Source: Pedobacter cryoconitis
GTDB taxonomy: Bacteria > Bacteroidota > Bacteroidia > Sphingobacteriales > Sphingobacteriaceae
Length of the DNA: 64,000 nt
Direction of reading: 5' to 3'
Assembly (NCBI RefSeq): GCF_001590605.1
Contig: NZ_CP014504.1
Location: forward strand, 1-64,000
Under the pieces are notes generated by a model. It ran no database searches and was not told the DNA's origin. It worked only from the letters and a program-made list of their open reading frames with translations. This document shows, one piece after another, positions 8,752 to 20,773 of this stretch. Each line of letters starts with the position of its first letter. The stretch's first letter is position 1. The position numbers and the translations under genes were made by a program.

Positions 8752-9522
8752 TTACCAGCTTCCACTACTACCGCCACCACCGAAACTACCACCACCGAAA
8801 CCACCAAATCCGCCGCCGCCACTACTGCCGCCACCGCCGCCCCAGCCACCGCCAGAACTTCTGCCGCTGCCTAATAACGCGCCCCAGAATAAAGCTTCTC
8901 CAACACCACGGCCGCCAATAACCTGGCCACCATCTCCGCCACCACCTTTTCTGATGATAATAATGATCACTACAACGATGATAATAATAACTAATATCCC
9001 GCCAGAGCCACCACCTTTTTTAGCCACTTTTGGGTTATCATTTTTATATTCGCCTTTGGTATATTTGATAATAGCTGTAGTACCCGCATCCAGTCCGGCA
9101 TAGTAATCGCCAGCTTTAAATGCAGGTTTAATTTCGTTGTCAATAATACGTTTGGTAATGATATCGGGTAATACACCCTCTACACCATAGCCAGTCTGCA
9201 TGGCAATTTTGCGGTCACCTAAAGCAACAACGATCATTACACCATTGCTGTTTTTTGCGCCCCCAACGCCCCAGCTTCTGCCCAGGCCCAATGCGTATTC
9301 GTTAATATCATATTCACCCACACTTTTTACAATTGCAATCGCAATTTGTGTAGAGGTAGAATCGTCAAATGCTACAAGTTTACTTTCAAGCTGTTGTTTC
9401 TGAGATTCAGACAGCGTGCCCGTATAGTCATTTACAAGTGTATTGGGTTTGGCAGGATAGTCCTGCGCAAATGCACCAGTATAGAGTACGGTAAGAAATA
9501 ATGCGATTAATATTTTCTTCAT
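8752..9522 (-). CDS. TPM-domain membrane protein with glycine-rich tail (YgcG-like)
   Basis: The 256-residue protein has a signal peptide (about 1-19, ending GAFAQ) and a TPM domain at about 24-150 (the family contains LVNDYTGTLSESQKQQLE and SWGVGGAKNSNGVMIVVAL). A single membrane segment near 172-191 is made almost only of Ile and Val. The tail is glycine/serine-rich and ends SGSW. The architecture is that of YgcG-type proteins: the TPM domain faces the periplasm and the low-complexity tail follows the membrane span. TPM domains have been linked to phosphatase activity and photosystem II repair in plants; the bacterial role is unsettled. It sits in a lemA-TPM-TPM run. Confidence 0.85.
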   Translation of the reverse strand: MKKILIALFLTVLYTGAFAQDYPAKPNTLVNDYTGTLSESQKQQLESKLVAFDDSTSTQIAIAIVKSVGEYDINEYALGLGRSWGVGGAKNSNGVMIVVALGDRKIAMQTGYGVEGVLPDIITKRIIDNEIKPAFKAGDYYAGLDAGTTAIIKYTKGEYKNDNPKVAKKGGGSGGILVIIIIVVVIIIIIRKGGGGDGGQVIGGRGVGEALFWGALLGSGRSSGGGWGGGGGSSGGGGFGGFGGGSFGGGGSSGSW

Positions 9523-9532
9523 CCGGGCTTAT

Positions 9533-9985
9533 CTAATTTGCTTCCTGCTTATCCATAAAAATAATATCATTTGGTAATTCATTAATATCTCCGCTGCGGT
9601 AAGGAAAATGTATCGCTAACTTTTCACCGATCAGCCCAATACCGGCGATCAGGCCGTTTGCAATATTTCCACCGGCAAAATGAGCCTGCATAGCGATTTG
9701 TGTAGTTTCCCAGAAATCTTCCGGTACTAATTTATGAATCCCTCTGTCACCGATAACGGCAAATTTATGGTCAACATGAGCAAGATAGATTAACACGCCA
9801 TTTTGTTGTGACGTTTTATCCATACCCAATTTAGAGAAATAGGCAGTAGCTCTTTCAAAAGCTTCACCTTTACAATGTTTTTCTACAGCAATTCTAATTT
9901 CGCCCGAAGTCAGCTTTTCAGCTTCACTGATTGCATTGGTTATCAGGTCTTGTTCTTGTTCTGTCAGAAATGGCATAATGATCAA
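9533..9985 (-). CDS. Second TPM-domain protein
   Basis: A 150-residue protein that is essentially one TPM domain. The recognisable segments are the opening TEQEQDLITNAISEAEKLTSGEIRIAVE stretch, here around residues 8-35, and the NGVLIYLAHVDHKFAVIGD region near 62-80. It has no signal peptide or clear membrane segment, unlike its 256-residue neighbour 10 nt downstream. The pairing of a soluble and a membrane TPM protein behind lemA is common in Bacteroidota. The true start may be the ATG three codons further in (MPFLTEQ). Confidence 0.82.
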   Translation of the reverse strand: MIIMPFLTEQEQDLITNAISEAEKLTSGEIRIAVEKHCKGEAFERATAYFSKLGMDKTSQQNGVLIYLAHVDHKFAVIGDRGIHKLVPEDFWETTQIAMQAHFAGGNIANGLIAGIGLIGEKLAIHFPYRSGDINELPNDIIFMDKQEAN

Positions 9986-10057
9986 AATTAAACAGATAAG
10001 GGTAATACGTAACTTATTAAAAGAACACGCATTACCCTTAAATGTTATAAACGTTTA

Positions 10058-10648
10058 CTAAAATTCTACTTTAGGCGTATTTTGTGCTCCGGCATCTGCC
10101 TTAAAACCAGCTCTTTGTTTGAAACCAAACATACCAGCTGTTAAATTGTTAGGGAACGACCTTACTTTGACATTATAAGATTGAACAGCATCATTGAAAT
10201 CCTTACGGGCCACAGCAATCCTGTTTTCAGTACCTTCCAGCTGTACCGAAAGATCGCTGAACTGTTGTGTAGCTTTCAATTCCGGATAGTTTTCAGTCAG
10301 TACCATTAATTTACCTAAAGCCTGTCCGATCTGACCTTGGGCGGCCTGGAATTTTTCCAGCTTTTCAGGAGTTAAATCATCTGCACTAACTTTGATCTGG
10401 CTCGCTTGTGCACGTGCTTCAATTACAGCAGTTAAGGTACCTTGCTCGAATTTAGCTGCACCTTTTACAGTACTTACTAAATTAGGGATCAAATCAGAAC
10501 GTCTCTGGTATTGTGTTTCAACCTGATTCCACTTGGTTTTCACATCCTCGTCAAGTTTAACCATGCTATTATAACCACAGCTACTTAAGGTAGTGGTGAT
10601 GAACAAGGCAGCGATAACTCCTAATATTGCTTTTTTCATTTTTATCAT
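10058..10648 (-). CDS. lemA: LemA family lipoprotein
   Basis: LemA-family proteins are membrane-anchored four-helix-bundle proteins of unclear function. Here a short hydrophobic signal ends in the lipobox LSSC, so the protein is likely a lipoprotein. Family hallmarks follow: VKTKWNQVETQYQRRSDLIPNLV near the start, later LTENYPELKATQQF, and IAVARKDFNDAVQSYN. I begin at the ATG at 10648; the frame stays open to 10678 and another ATG lies at 10639 (MKKAILG), either of which is possible because no ribosome-binding site is evident. It heads the lemA-TPM-TPM-unknown-NUDIX run, 72 nt before the next gene. Confidence 0.9.
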   Translation of the reverse strand: MIKMKKAILGVIAALFITTTLSSCGYNSMVKLDEDVKTKWNQVETQYQRRSDLIPNLVSTVKGAAKFEQGTLTAVIEARAQASQIKVSADDLTPEKLEKFQAAQGQIGQALGKLMVLTENYPELKATQQFSDLSVQLEGTENRIAVARKDFNDAVQSYNVKVRSFPNNLTAGMFGFKQRAGFKADAGAQNTPKVEF

Positions 10649-10803
10649 GTTTTGGTTTCTACGTGTTAATTTACACATTAGAACTCAATTTCCGTACCTT
10701 TGTTACATTTAAGGAGAAAAACCTGACAACTTGCATGTAAAAATAGGAGTTCATGCTTCTGATAGCCTGTTTTGGCAGTTATCCTTATTTAATCCAGTTT
10801 TCT

Positions 10804-10811
10804 TATCTTTG
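10804..10811 (+). promoter_or_regulatory. Bacteroidota -7 promoter element for the flavoprotein gene
   Basis: TATCTTTG matches the Bacteroidota -7 consensus TAnnTTTG and lies 32 nt before the ATG at 10844. A second match, TACCTTTG, lies at 10695-10702. No convincing -33 TTG at the right distance was found for this one, so which element is used is open. Confidence 0.55.
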
Positions 10812-10843
10812 CGGCCATTCAGGATAAATACCTGACGTAACGT

Positions 10844-12385
10844 ATGCAAAAAGAGATAGAAATCACCATCGCCCCTGAAGAAGCAGGACAGGAAGAACAT
10901 ATTTTAAACAAACTCTCCGCTGTTTTATCAATAGATAGGGAACATATCAAAGGATATAAAATCCTTAAAAGATCTATCGATGCACGCTCCCGCAAAGTTA
11001 TTTTCAGAATGCAAGTCAAAGTATTCATCGATGAACCCCGCCCCGAAGAAGAATTTACAGTCAATTATCCCGATGTAAGTGCTCAGAAAGAGGTCATTAT
11101 TGTAGGAGCTGGCCCGGCTGGGCTTTTTGCAGCCCTGCAGTGTATAGAGAATGGGATGAAACCTATAGTGCTGGAACGTGGAAAGGACGTGAAACAGCGC
11201 AGAAGAGATCTTGCACTAATCAATAAAGAAGGGATCGTTAATACAGAATCCAACTATTGTTACGGTGAAGGTGGTGCAGGAACTTACTCGGACGGAAAGT
11301 TATACACCCGCTCAAATAAACGCGGCGATATCAACAAAGTACTTCAGATTTTTGTTCAGCACGGAGCTACAGCTGATATTCTGGTAGATGCACGTCCTCA
11401 TATCGGAACCAACAAACTTCCGCATATTATCACGGCTATCAGAGAAACTATCTTAAAAGCTGGCGGTGAAGTTCATTTTGATCAAAAGGTCACCGACTTT
11501 ATCATTGAATCAGGAAAAATTAAGGGCGTAATTGTCAATGAACTCTATACTTTAACTGCTGATTCGGTTATTTTAGCTACCGGACATTCAGCGCGGGATA
11601 TTTATACCTTATTACATCAAAAAGGGATTTTGGTAGAAGCCAAGCCTTTTGCAATGGGCGTCAGGATCGAGCATCCTCAGGCTATTATTGATGAAGCACA
11701 ATACCATTGCCCGGTAAGAAGCGAGTTTTTACCACCTGCATATTACAGCCTCGTTGAACAAGTAGGCAGCAGGGGAGTCTTTTCATTTTGTATGTGTCCT
11801 GGCGGGATTATAGCGCCTTGTGCAACTTATGAGAATGAAATTGTAGTGAATGGCTGGTCACCGTCTAAGCGGAATAATCCTTTTGCGAATTCAGGAACAG
11901 TTGTTCAGGTTACTTTGGAAGATGTTCCGGGTGATGATCCGCTGCGGATGATGAATTTTCAATCCGGGATTGAAGAAAAGGCTTTTGCGATGGGCGGAGG
12001 TAATTTAGTAGCTCCTGCGCAGCGGATGATCGACTTTGTGGAAGACCGGCTTTCTGTCGATTTACCAAAGAATTCTTATCTGCCGGGCACGAAAAGTGTG
12101 ATGCTGAAAGATATGCTGCCCGATTTTATTGCAACAAGTTTGAAGAATGCGCTCCCTCTTTTTGGTAAAAAGATGAAAGGATATTATACCAATGAAGCTA
12201 TCCTGGTGGGAATTGAAAGCAGAAGCTCATCGCCGGTGCGTATACCAAGGGATAGAGAGACCTTTCAACATCCGGAAGTTGCTGGCCTTTATCCCTGTGC
12301 TGAGGGTGCTGGTTATGCCGGAGGAATTGTTTCTGCCGCAATTGATGGTGTCAATTGTGCAAATGCGATCCTGAAGTTTAGCTAA
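10844..12385 (+). CDS. FAD-dependent dehydrogenase-like protein (COG2509 type)
   Basis: The 513-residue protein has an N-terminal extension of about 80 residues and then a dinucleotide-binding GxGxxG fold (VIIVGAGPAG, glycines 88, 90 and 93). A second flavoprotein motif, GEGGAGTYSDGKLYTR, lies near 140-155, and a C-terminal AEGAGYAGGIVSAAIDG motif near 485-501 closes the FAD site. This arrangement matches the uncharacterised FAD-dependent dehydrogenases of COG2509. No substrate is known. The CoA-binding protein gene follows 76 nt downstream. Confidence 0.87.
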   Translation: MQKEIEITIAPEEAGQEEHILNKLSAVLSIDREHIKGYKILKRSIDARSRKVIFRMQVKVFIDEPRPEEEFTVNYPDVSAQKEVIIVGAGPAGLFAALQCIENGMKPIVLERGKDVKQRRRDLALINKEGIVNTESNYCYGEGGAGTYSDGKLYTRSNKRGDINKVLQIFVQHGATADILVDARPHIGTNKLPHIITAIRETILKAGGEVHFDQKVTDFIIESGKIKGVIVNELYTLTADSVILATGHSARDIYTLLHQKGILVEAKPFAMGVRIEHPQAIIDEAQYHCPVRSEFLPPAYYSLVEQVGSRGVFSFCMCPGGIIAPCATYENEIVVNGWSPSKRNNPFANSGTVVQVTLEDVPGDDPLRMMNFQSGIEEKAFAMGGGNLVAPAQRMIDFVEDRLSVDLPKNSYLPGTKSVMLKDMLPDFIATSLKNALPLFGKKMKGYYTNEAILVGIESRSSSPVRIPRDRETFQHPEVAGLYPCAEGAGYAGGIVSAAIDGVNCANAILKFS

Positions 12386-12461
12386 ACAATTTAAGGAGGA
12401 TGCTGTTTTTAACAGCAGTATCGCAAGATATTTAACCATACCGAAGCGTAAAAAACAGAGC

Positions 12462-12824
12462 ATGATGAAGAACACTTTAATCATAGGTGCGAGTCCTAAT
12501 CCAGCGAGATATGCTTACCTGGCGGCCAAAATGCTGACAGAAAAAGGGCATCCGATTGTGAATGTAGGGATTAAAGCCGGCGAAGTTGCTGGTATTCCCA
12601 TCGAAAAACCAGCAGAAATCCATACTGACATAGATACGATCACTTTATACATCGGGCCGCATTTACAGCCTGATTATTTCGATTATATCCTTAAAACAAA
12701 ACCAAAACGTGTAATTTTTAATCCCGGAACAGAAAATGACGAGTTGGAAGCGCTATTGGAAGAAAATCATATAGAGGCTATTGAAGCATGTACATTGGTT
12801 TTATTATCTACCGGACAGTATTAA
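12462..12824 (+). CDS. CoA-binding-domain protein
   Basis: A 120-residue stand-alone CoA_binding_2 domain. It shows the Rossmann-type opening NTLIIGASPNPARYAYLAAKML, followed by the HPIVNVGIKAGEVAGIP segment and the late PKRVIFNPGTENDELEALLEE motif. Such proteins resemble the nucleotide-binding domain of succinyl-CoA synthetase but have no settled role. Two adjacent ATGs could start it. The last codons and stop are duplicated 18 bp downstream. Confidence 0.85.
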   Translation: MMKNTLIIGASPNPARYAYLAAKMLTEKGHPIVNVGIKAGEVAGIPIEKPAEIHTDIDTITLYIGPHLQPDYFDYILKTKPKRVIFNPGTENDELEALLEENHIEAIEACTLVLLSTGQY

Positions 12825-13110
12825 TCCAGCGGACAGTATTAAAACTATTCTTTTTATAAGTTTAAAACATAGAGAAATCTGCAGATAGGGCTTTTCAATT
12901 AGTCCTTTAAGAGCTTGCTATCCTGATCGTTTAGGTTTTTTCTGACTTAAGATCTTCCTCTTATTTCTTCATAGAAGGAATGGAAAGGACAATGTCACAG
13001 GACATGCTGATATCTTTTGATAAAGATTAATTGATAAAAGTATAAATTTTTGATAATTGATTACTATTTTAGATAAATAGGATATCTTGTTAAGAAGAAA
13101 TGCCAGTCAA

Positions 13111-14304
13111 ATGAAGAATCTGTCCTTGCTTAAAATAATATTTTTTTATCTGTTAATTGGCATCACAGCGCTGGTTATTGGGCACGGACTGATTGATTGG
13201 ACTTCGGTAGTTGTAGCGCATAACGACCTTTTTAATTTTCATGTATTGCTGGATTTGACATTTATGGTGATAGGAGCCGTAATTATTTTTTTCTCTATCC
13301 GCTTTTATCAGAAAAATCAGGAAACTACCGAGTTAAATTATCAAAGATTATTTAATACCAGTCCAATCGCAATTTACGTGATGGCAAAAGGAAATTTTAA
13401 GATTCTTTCTGTCAATGAGGCAATGAAAAAATTATACGGTTATACTACGCAAGAGTTTTTGCAGATGACCACCTTCGATATCCGCCCGGAAGAAGAGCAT
13501 GAACGAATTAAAAATTTCATGAATCATTGTGGAGGGGTTGACCCTGAATCTGAGATTTGGCTGCACCGCAAGAAAAATGGGGAGTGTTTTTATGTCAAGA
13601 CAACTTTTCACCGTATTCCTTTATTGAAAGATGGTGCTTATGTGGTCATGGTCGTAGATATAGATAAGTCGATTAAAGATGAAAAGAAGATTAGTGATCT
13701 GCTTCATTTATATGAAACAGTGAGTCATGCCACTAACGATGTGATTTGGGATTATGATTTTGTAGCTAATCAGCTGAAATGGATGCAAGGCTATAATGAG
13801 ACTTATGGATATTCAAAAAATTCAAGTCCTGATATTTTCAGCGCAATGCAAAAGATCCATCCCGATGACCGGTTATTAGTCATGGAATCTTTTAAGAATA
13901 TTATAACGAATAAACAGAAATACTTTTTTGCTGAATACCGGTATAGATGTGCCGATGGTTCTTTTAAATACATCAGGGACCGCGGGTATGCAATTTTTGA
14001 TCAGCATGGAGACCCTATCCGGATGATAGGGGCAATGCAGGATATTGATAAACAGAAAAAATATGAGCAGCAACTGCTGAACCAGAACAAGCAGCTTAAA
14101 GAGATTGCCTGGATAAATTCTCACCAGGTGAGAAGGCCGCTGAGTAATATACTTGCATTGATCAGCTTGATTAAAGATTGTCCGGGTAACCAGGGTGTGC
14201 TGGAATTAATTGATTTTCTTGCGGTATCTTCCAAAGAGCTGGATGATGCGGTTATTATGATTAACAAGCAAACCATGGAGGAGAGGGCTGCCCAGCTTTC
14301 TTAG
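13111..14304 (+). CDS. PAS-domain membrane sensor with HisKA-like end but no ATPase domain
   Basis: I start at ATG 13111, preceded by a purine-rich AAGAAGAAA; the frame also opens at a TTG at 13087. The 397-residue protein has two N-terminal membrane helices (about 6-26 and 44-66), then two PAS domains (about 80-195 and 205-325; LFNTSPIAIYVMAKGNF and YRCADGSFKYIRDRGYAIFD are visible). It ends with a dimerisation-type helix carrying SHQVRRPLSNIL, with His338 in the phosphoacceptor position. There is no HATPase domain: the protein stops about 55 residues later. Such short proteins are common in this group, so it may signal by dimerisation or be phosphorylated in trans. Confidence 0.82.
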   Translation: MKNLSLLKIIFFYLLIGITALVIGHGLIDWTSVVVAHNDLFNFHVLLDLTFMVIGAVIIFFSIRFYQKNQETTELNYQRLFNTSPIAIYVMAKGNFKILSVNEAMKKLYGYTTQEFLQMTTFDIRPEEEHERIKNFMNHCGGVDPESEIWLHRKKNGECFYVKTTFHRIPLLKDGAYVVMVVDIDKSIKDEKKISDLLHLYETVSHATNDVIWDYDFVANQLKWMQGYNETYGYSKNSSPDIFSAMQKIHPDDRLLVMESFKNIITNKQKYFFAEYRYRCADGSFKYIRDRGYAIFDQHGDPIRMIGAMQDIDKQKKYEQQLLNQNKQLKEIAWINSHQVRRPLSNILALISLIKDCPGNQGVLELIDFLAVSSKELDDAVIMINKQTMEERAAQLS

Positions 14305-14348
14305 GATGTTGCTTAGTTACAAAATTTAAGATTTTCTTATTAGTGCTT

Positions 14349-14436
14349 CAATTCGACAGTTTTAGTTGATATAGGTTTGGTATGGGATTTTTTCAGACGA
14401 TGATTGCGTAGTATAAGCTATAAACTAGTCGAATTG
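14349..14436. repeat. Inverted repeat, 9-bp perfect arms 70 bp apart
   Basis: CAATTCGAC at 14349-14357 and its exact complement GTCGAATTG at 14428-14436 bound an 88-bp segment. Similarity between the inner flanks is weak. I see no target-site duplication, so a miniature transposon is only one possibility. Confidence 0.4.
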
Positions 14437-14557
14437 CGGTTAAAATTAGCCGGTAAGGGAGGTGAGGTCAAATAAAAGCAGTAAAATAACCGGTCAGCTC
14501 AAGCGAATCCAGTACAGTTATAGAAGAGAAGTGCTACTGTAGTGTATTAAAACGATC

Positions 14558-14647
14558 TTGGAATGAGGTTGGGATGAGGTTAGAATGACTGTGGTCATTG
14601 CAAGGTCATTCCAACGTCATTCCAACCTCATCCCAAGGTCATTCCAA
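14558..14647. repeat. Large imperfect hairpin built from 11-bp repeat units
   Basis: Arms 14558-14589 and 14616-14647 (32 nt each) are complementary with four mismatches. Both arms are made of 11-bp units of the form (GG/CC)TTGGAATGA and its complement. On the right, five consecutive units occur from about 14593 to 14647. The loop itself contains one and a half further units, so several alternative foldings are possible. Confidence 0.8.
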
Positions 14648-14932
14648 GGCACTATTTGACCCCTTTTCAACACCTGTTCTTGTGCCCGAGGCCATGTTTT
14701 GATTTTTTACCTGTTTTATATAGTATTACAGTGATGTTTTAAAGCCAGGCCTGGTTGGGCTTGTACTATTTTTTAGCCGTTTGAAGTGGCAATAGCTATG
14801 GCCTGTAAAGGTTTTTAAGGGATTTGAAACTGCAATCCTGGTTGGTTGGTGCTGCGGTTGGATTTAGTTTGAAGTATTTCGTGTTGGAAATCATGCAGTT
14901 AGGGGATGTATACAATTATTAGTGCATTATTG

Positions 14933-14963
14933 TTTGGCGGATGGGATAATTTTCCTACTTTTG
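14933..14963 (+). promoter_or_regulatory. rRNA operon promoter P1 (upstream)
   Basis: A -33-type TTTG at 14933-14936 and a -7 element TACTTTTG at 14956-14963 (TAnnTTTG) are 19 nt apart. It lies about 450 nt upstream of 16S. A tandem arrangement with the second promoter is typical for rRNA operons. Confidence 0.6.
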
Positions 14964-15091
14964 CATCCCGCTTCGGAGGAAGGGAAACAGTGAAAAGGAT
15001 ACATTGAAGAAGATTGAAAGGATGTAAAGTAGAGGTTGTTGTTAAGCTTCAGAAAGGAATTAAAACTTTCTAAAAATAAAAAAGAAAAAGC

Positions 15092-15121
15092 TTGACAGAA
15101 CGAAAAAGATTTCTACCTTTG
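15092..15121 (+). promoter_or_regulatory. rRNA operon promoter P2
   Basis: TTGACA at 15092-15097 and TACCTTTG at 15114-15121 are separated by 16 nt, an excellent Bacteroidota promoter. Transcription would begin near 15128, giving a leader of about 285 nt before mature 16S. The leader includes a perfect 6-bp hairpin, GTCTGT-TCTG-ACAGAC, at 15335-15350. Confidence 0.8.
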
Positions 15122-15413
15122 CAGTCCCAACAAAAACGGGAAGCTTTACAACGGATGTTGACAAGGCGATACTAACAAGACTGAAACGATGAGGCGCTGC
15201 AAAGCAATTCATTGCAACATATAAAAGGCAACCGTGAGGTGCTGCCGAGAAGTTCATTAAAGAGATGTCATTTACAAACGTAGCGAGGTAAACACGTACA
15301 AGTTCAAAGTACATGAACCGCGCGAGTTTTTTAAGTCTGTTCTGACAGACAAATAAGAATAAGACTATTATTAATACAAGTTAAGAATGGTCAGTGTTCA
15401 AACATAACATTTT

Positions 15414-16937
<1,524 letters not shown>

Positions 16938-17097
16938 GGAGTAAGACAGATTACTCGCTGCGTAAATGATATACCAATGAAACTCTAACACATAGAGTAA
17001 CTAAGTATATAAGTAAATGACAATAAATCTCAACAAGAAAAACCCATAGGATGAAACATCACATATAGTTGTTCGCCTACTGAAAGTAAAGACATTT

Positions 17098-17171
17098 AGT
17101 CCCGTAGCTCAGTTGGTTAGAGCACTACACTGATAATGTAGGGGTCAGCAGTTCAAATCTGCTCGGGACTA
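17098..17171 (+). tRNA. tRNA-Ile (GAT)
   Basis: A 74-nt cloverleaf with acceptor arms AGTCCCG and CGGGACT and discriminator A. The anticodon stem CTACA/TGTAG encloses the loop CTGATAA, giving anticodon GAT. CCA is not encoded. It occupies the usual 16S-23S spacer position. Confidence 0.96.
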
Positions 17172-17186
17172 CATTATATATTCTAA

Positions 17187-17260
17187 GGGGGATTAGCTCA
17201 GCTGGCTAGAGCGCCTGCCTTGCACGCAGGAGGTCAACGGTTCGACTCCGTTATTCTCCA
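17187..17260 (+). tRNA. tRNA-Ala (TGC)
   Basis: A 74-nt cloverleaf with acceptor arms GGGGGAT and ATTCTCC (two G-U pairs) and discriminator A. The anticodon stem CCTGC/GCAGG encloses the loop CTTGCAC, giving anticodon TGC. It lies 15 nt after tRNA-Ile, and CCA is not encoded. Confidence 0.96.
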
Positions 17261-17332
17261 CGATTGGCCCGTAGTTAAGATAAAAGCTACAGGAAATAGA
17301 CGCCTTAAAAGCGTTGGGACAATAAAGTTCTT

Positions 17333-17372
17333 TGACATATTGGAAGAAGTTAATAAAGAAGAGCAAACAACA
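17333..17372 (+). other. 5' strand of the 23S precursor processing stem
   Basis: This segment is complementary over about 40 nt, with a few mismatches, to 20378-20418 downstream of 23S. Pairing starts with TGACATAT here and ATATGTCA there and continues through AGCAAACAAC with GTTGTTTGTTC. The pair would bring both ends of 23S together as the processing stalk, presumably for RNase III. Confidence 0.75.
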
Positions 17373-17488
17373 ATAGAGACGTTGTTAGCTTGAAGGAACT
17401 ACTAGTGTACTTGTACACAAAATGGAACTGTAAGGTTAATAACAGAATAAAAAAGCATTTCCATAGGCGCAAAAGGCTATGGAGAGAA

Positions 17489-20362
<2,874 letters not shown>

Positions 20363-20377
20363 AAGAGCAATAAACTG

Positions 20378-20418
20378 TTGTTTGTTCTTCATAACTAACT
20401 TCTTTCAATAATATGTCA
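20378..20418 (+). other. 3' strand of the 23S precursor processing stem
   Basis: The partner of 17333-17372, lying 15 nt after mature 23S. Together they form the long double-stranded stalk expected for precursor cleavage. Confidence 0.75.
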
Positions 20419-20520
20419 TCGTTTGATAGCTGAGTCCATAAATGGCAAAGTTAGCAGACCATTACAATATCAATCGAGCAATCGCTGTAGAAAGCGATCA
20501 AACAAAAGCTGGATAAAGAC

Positions 20521-20634
<114 letters not shown>

Positions 20635-20644
20635 CTTAAAGAGA

Positions 20645-20671
20645 GCCTGTAGGAAACTGCAGGCTTTTCTT
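20645..20671 (+). terminator. rRNA operon terminator
   Basis: Stem GCCTGTAG with CTGCAGGC (one G-U pair) around a GAAA loop, followed by TTTTCTT. An almost identical copy follows the second 5S gene. Confidence 0.9.
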
Positions 20672-20773
20672 GTTTACAGACTTTTTGTGAATCAGCGCTG
20701 CAGCTTTTTTGGCATTGATCTCTTTTTTGTAAATAAGCATTGCAGCTATTGATGAGATTTCTGCCGCGTAATT

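Larger units (their letters stand above)
14305..14940. other. Gene-free region upstream of the rRNA operon
   Basis: No credible ORF was found on either strand. The stretch holds two inverted repeats, described separately: a 9-bp pair with arms at 14349-14357 and 14428-14436, and an 11-bp-unit repeat at 14558-14647. Further right lie the first rRNA promoter element and the rRNA leader. Confidence 0.6.

Noticed and set aside
14349..14436. Insertion sequence or transposon
   Set aside because: There is no transposase and no target duplication; only short inverted ends remain, so it is kept as a repeat.
14592..14647. Possible CRISPR array
   Set aside because: Units are 11 bp, contiguous and partly inverted, with no spacers and no cas genes nearby.
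15060..15314. 84-codon minus-strand ORF upstream of 16S
   Set aside because: It overlaps the P2 promoter and rRNA leader and shows no recognisable domain.
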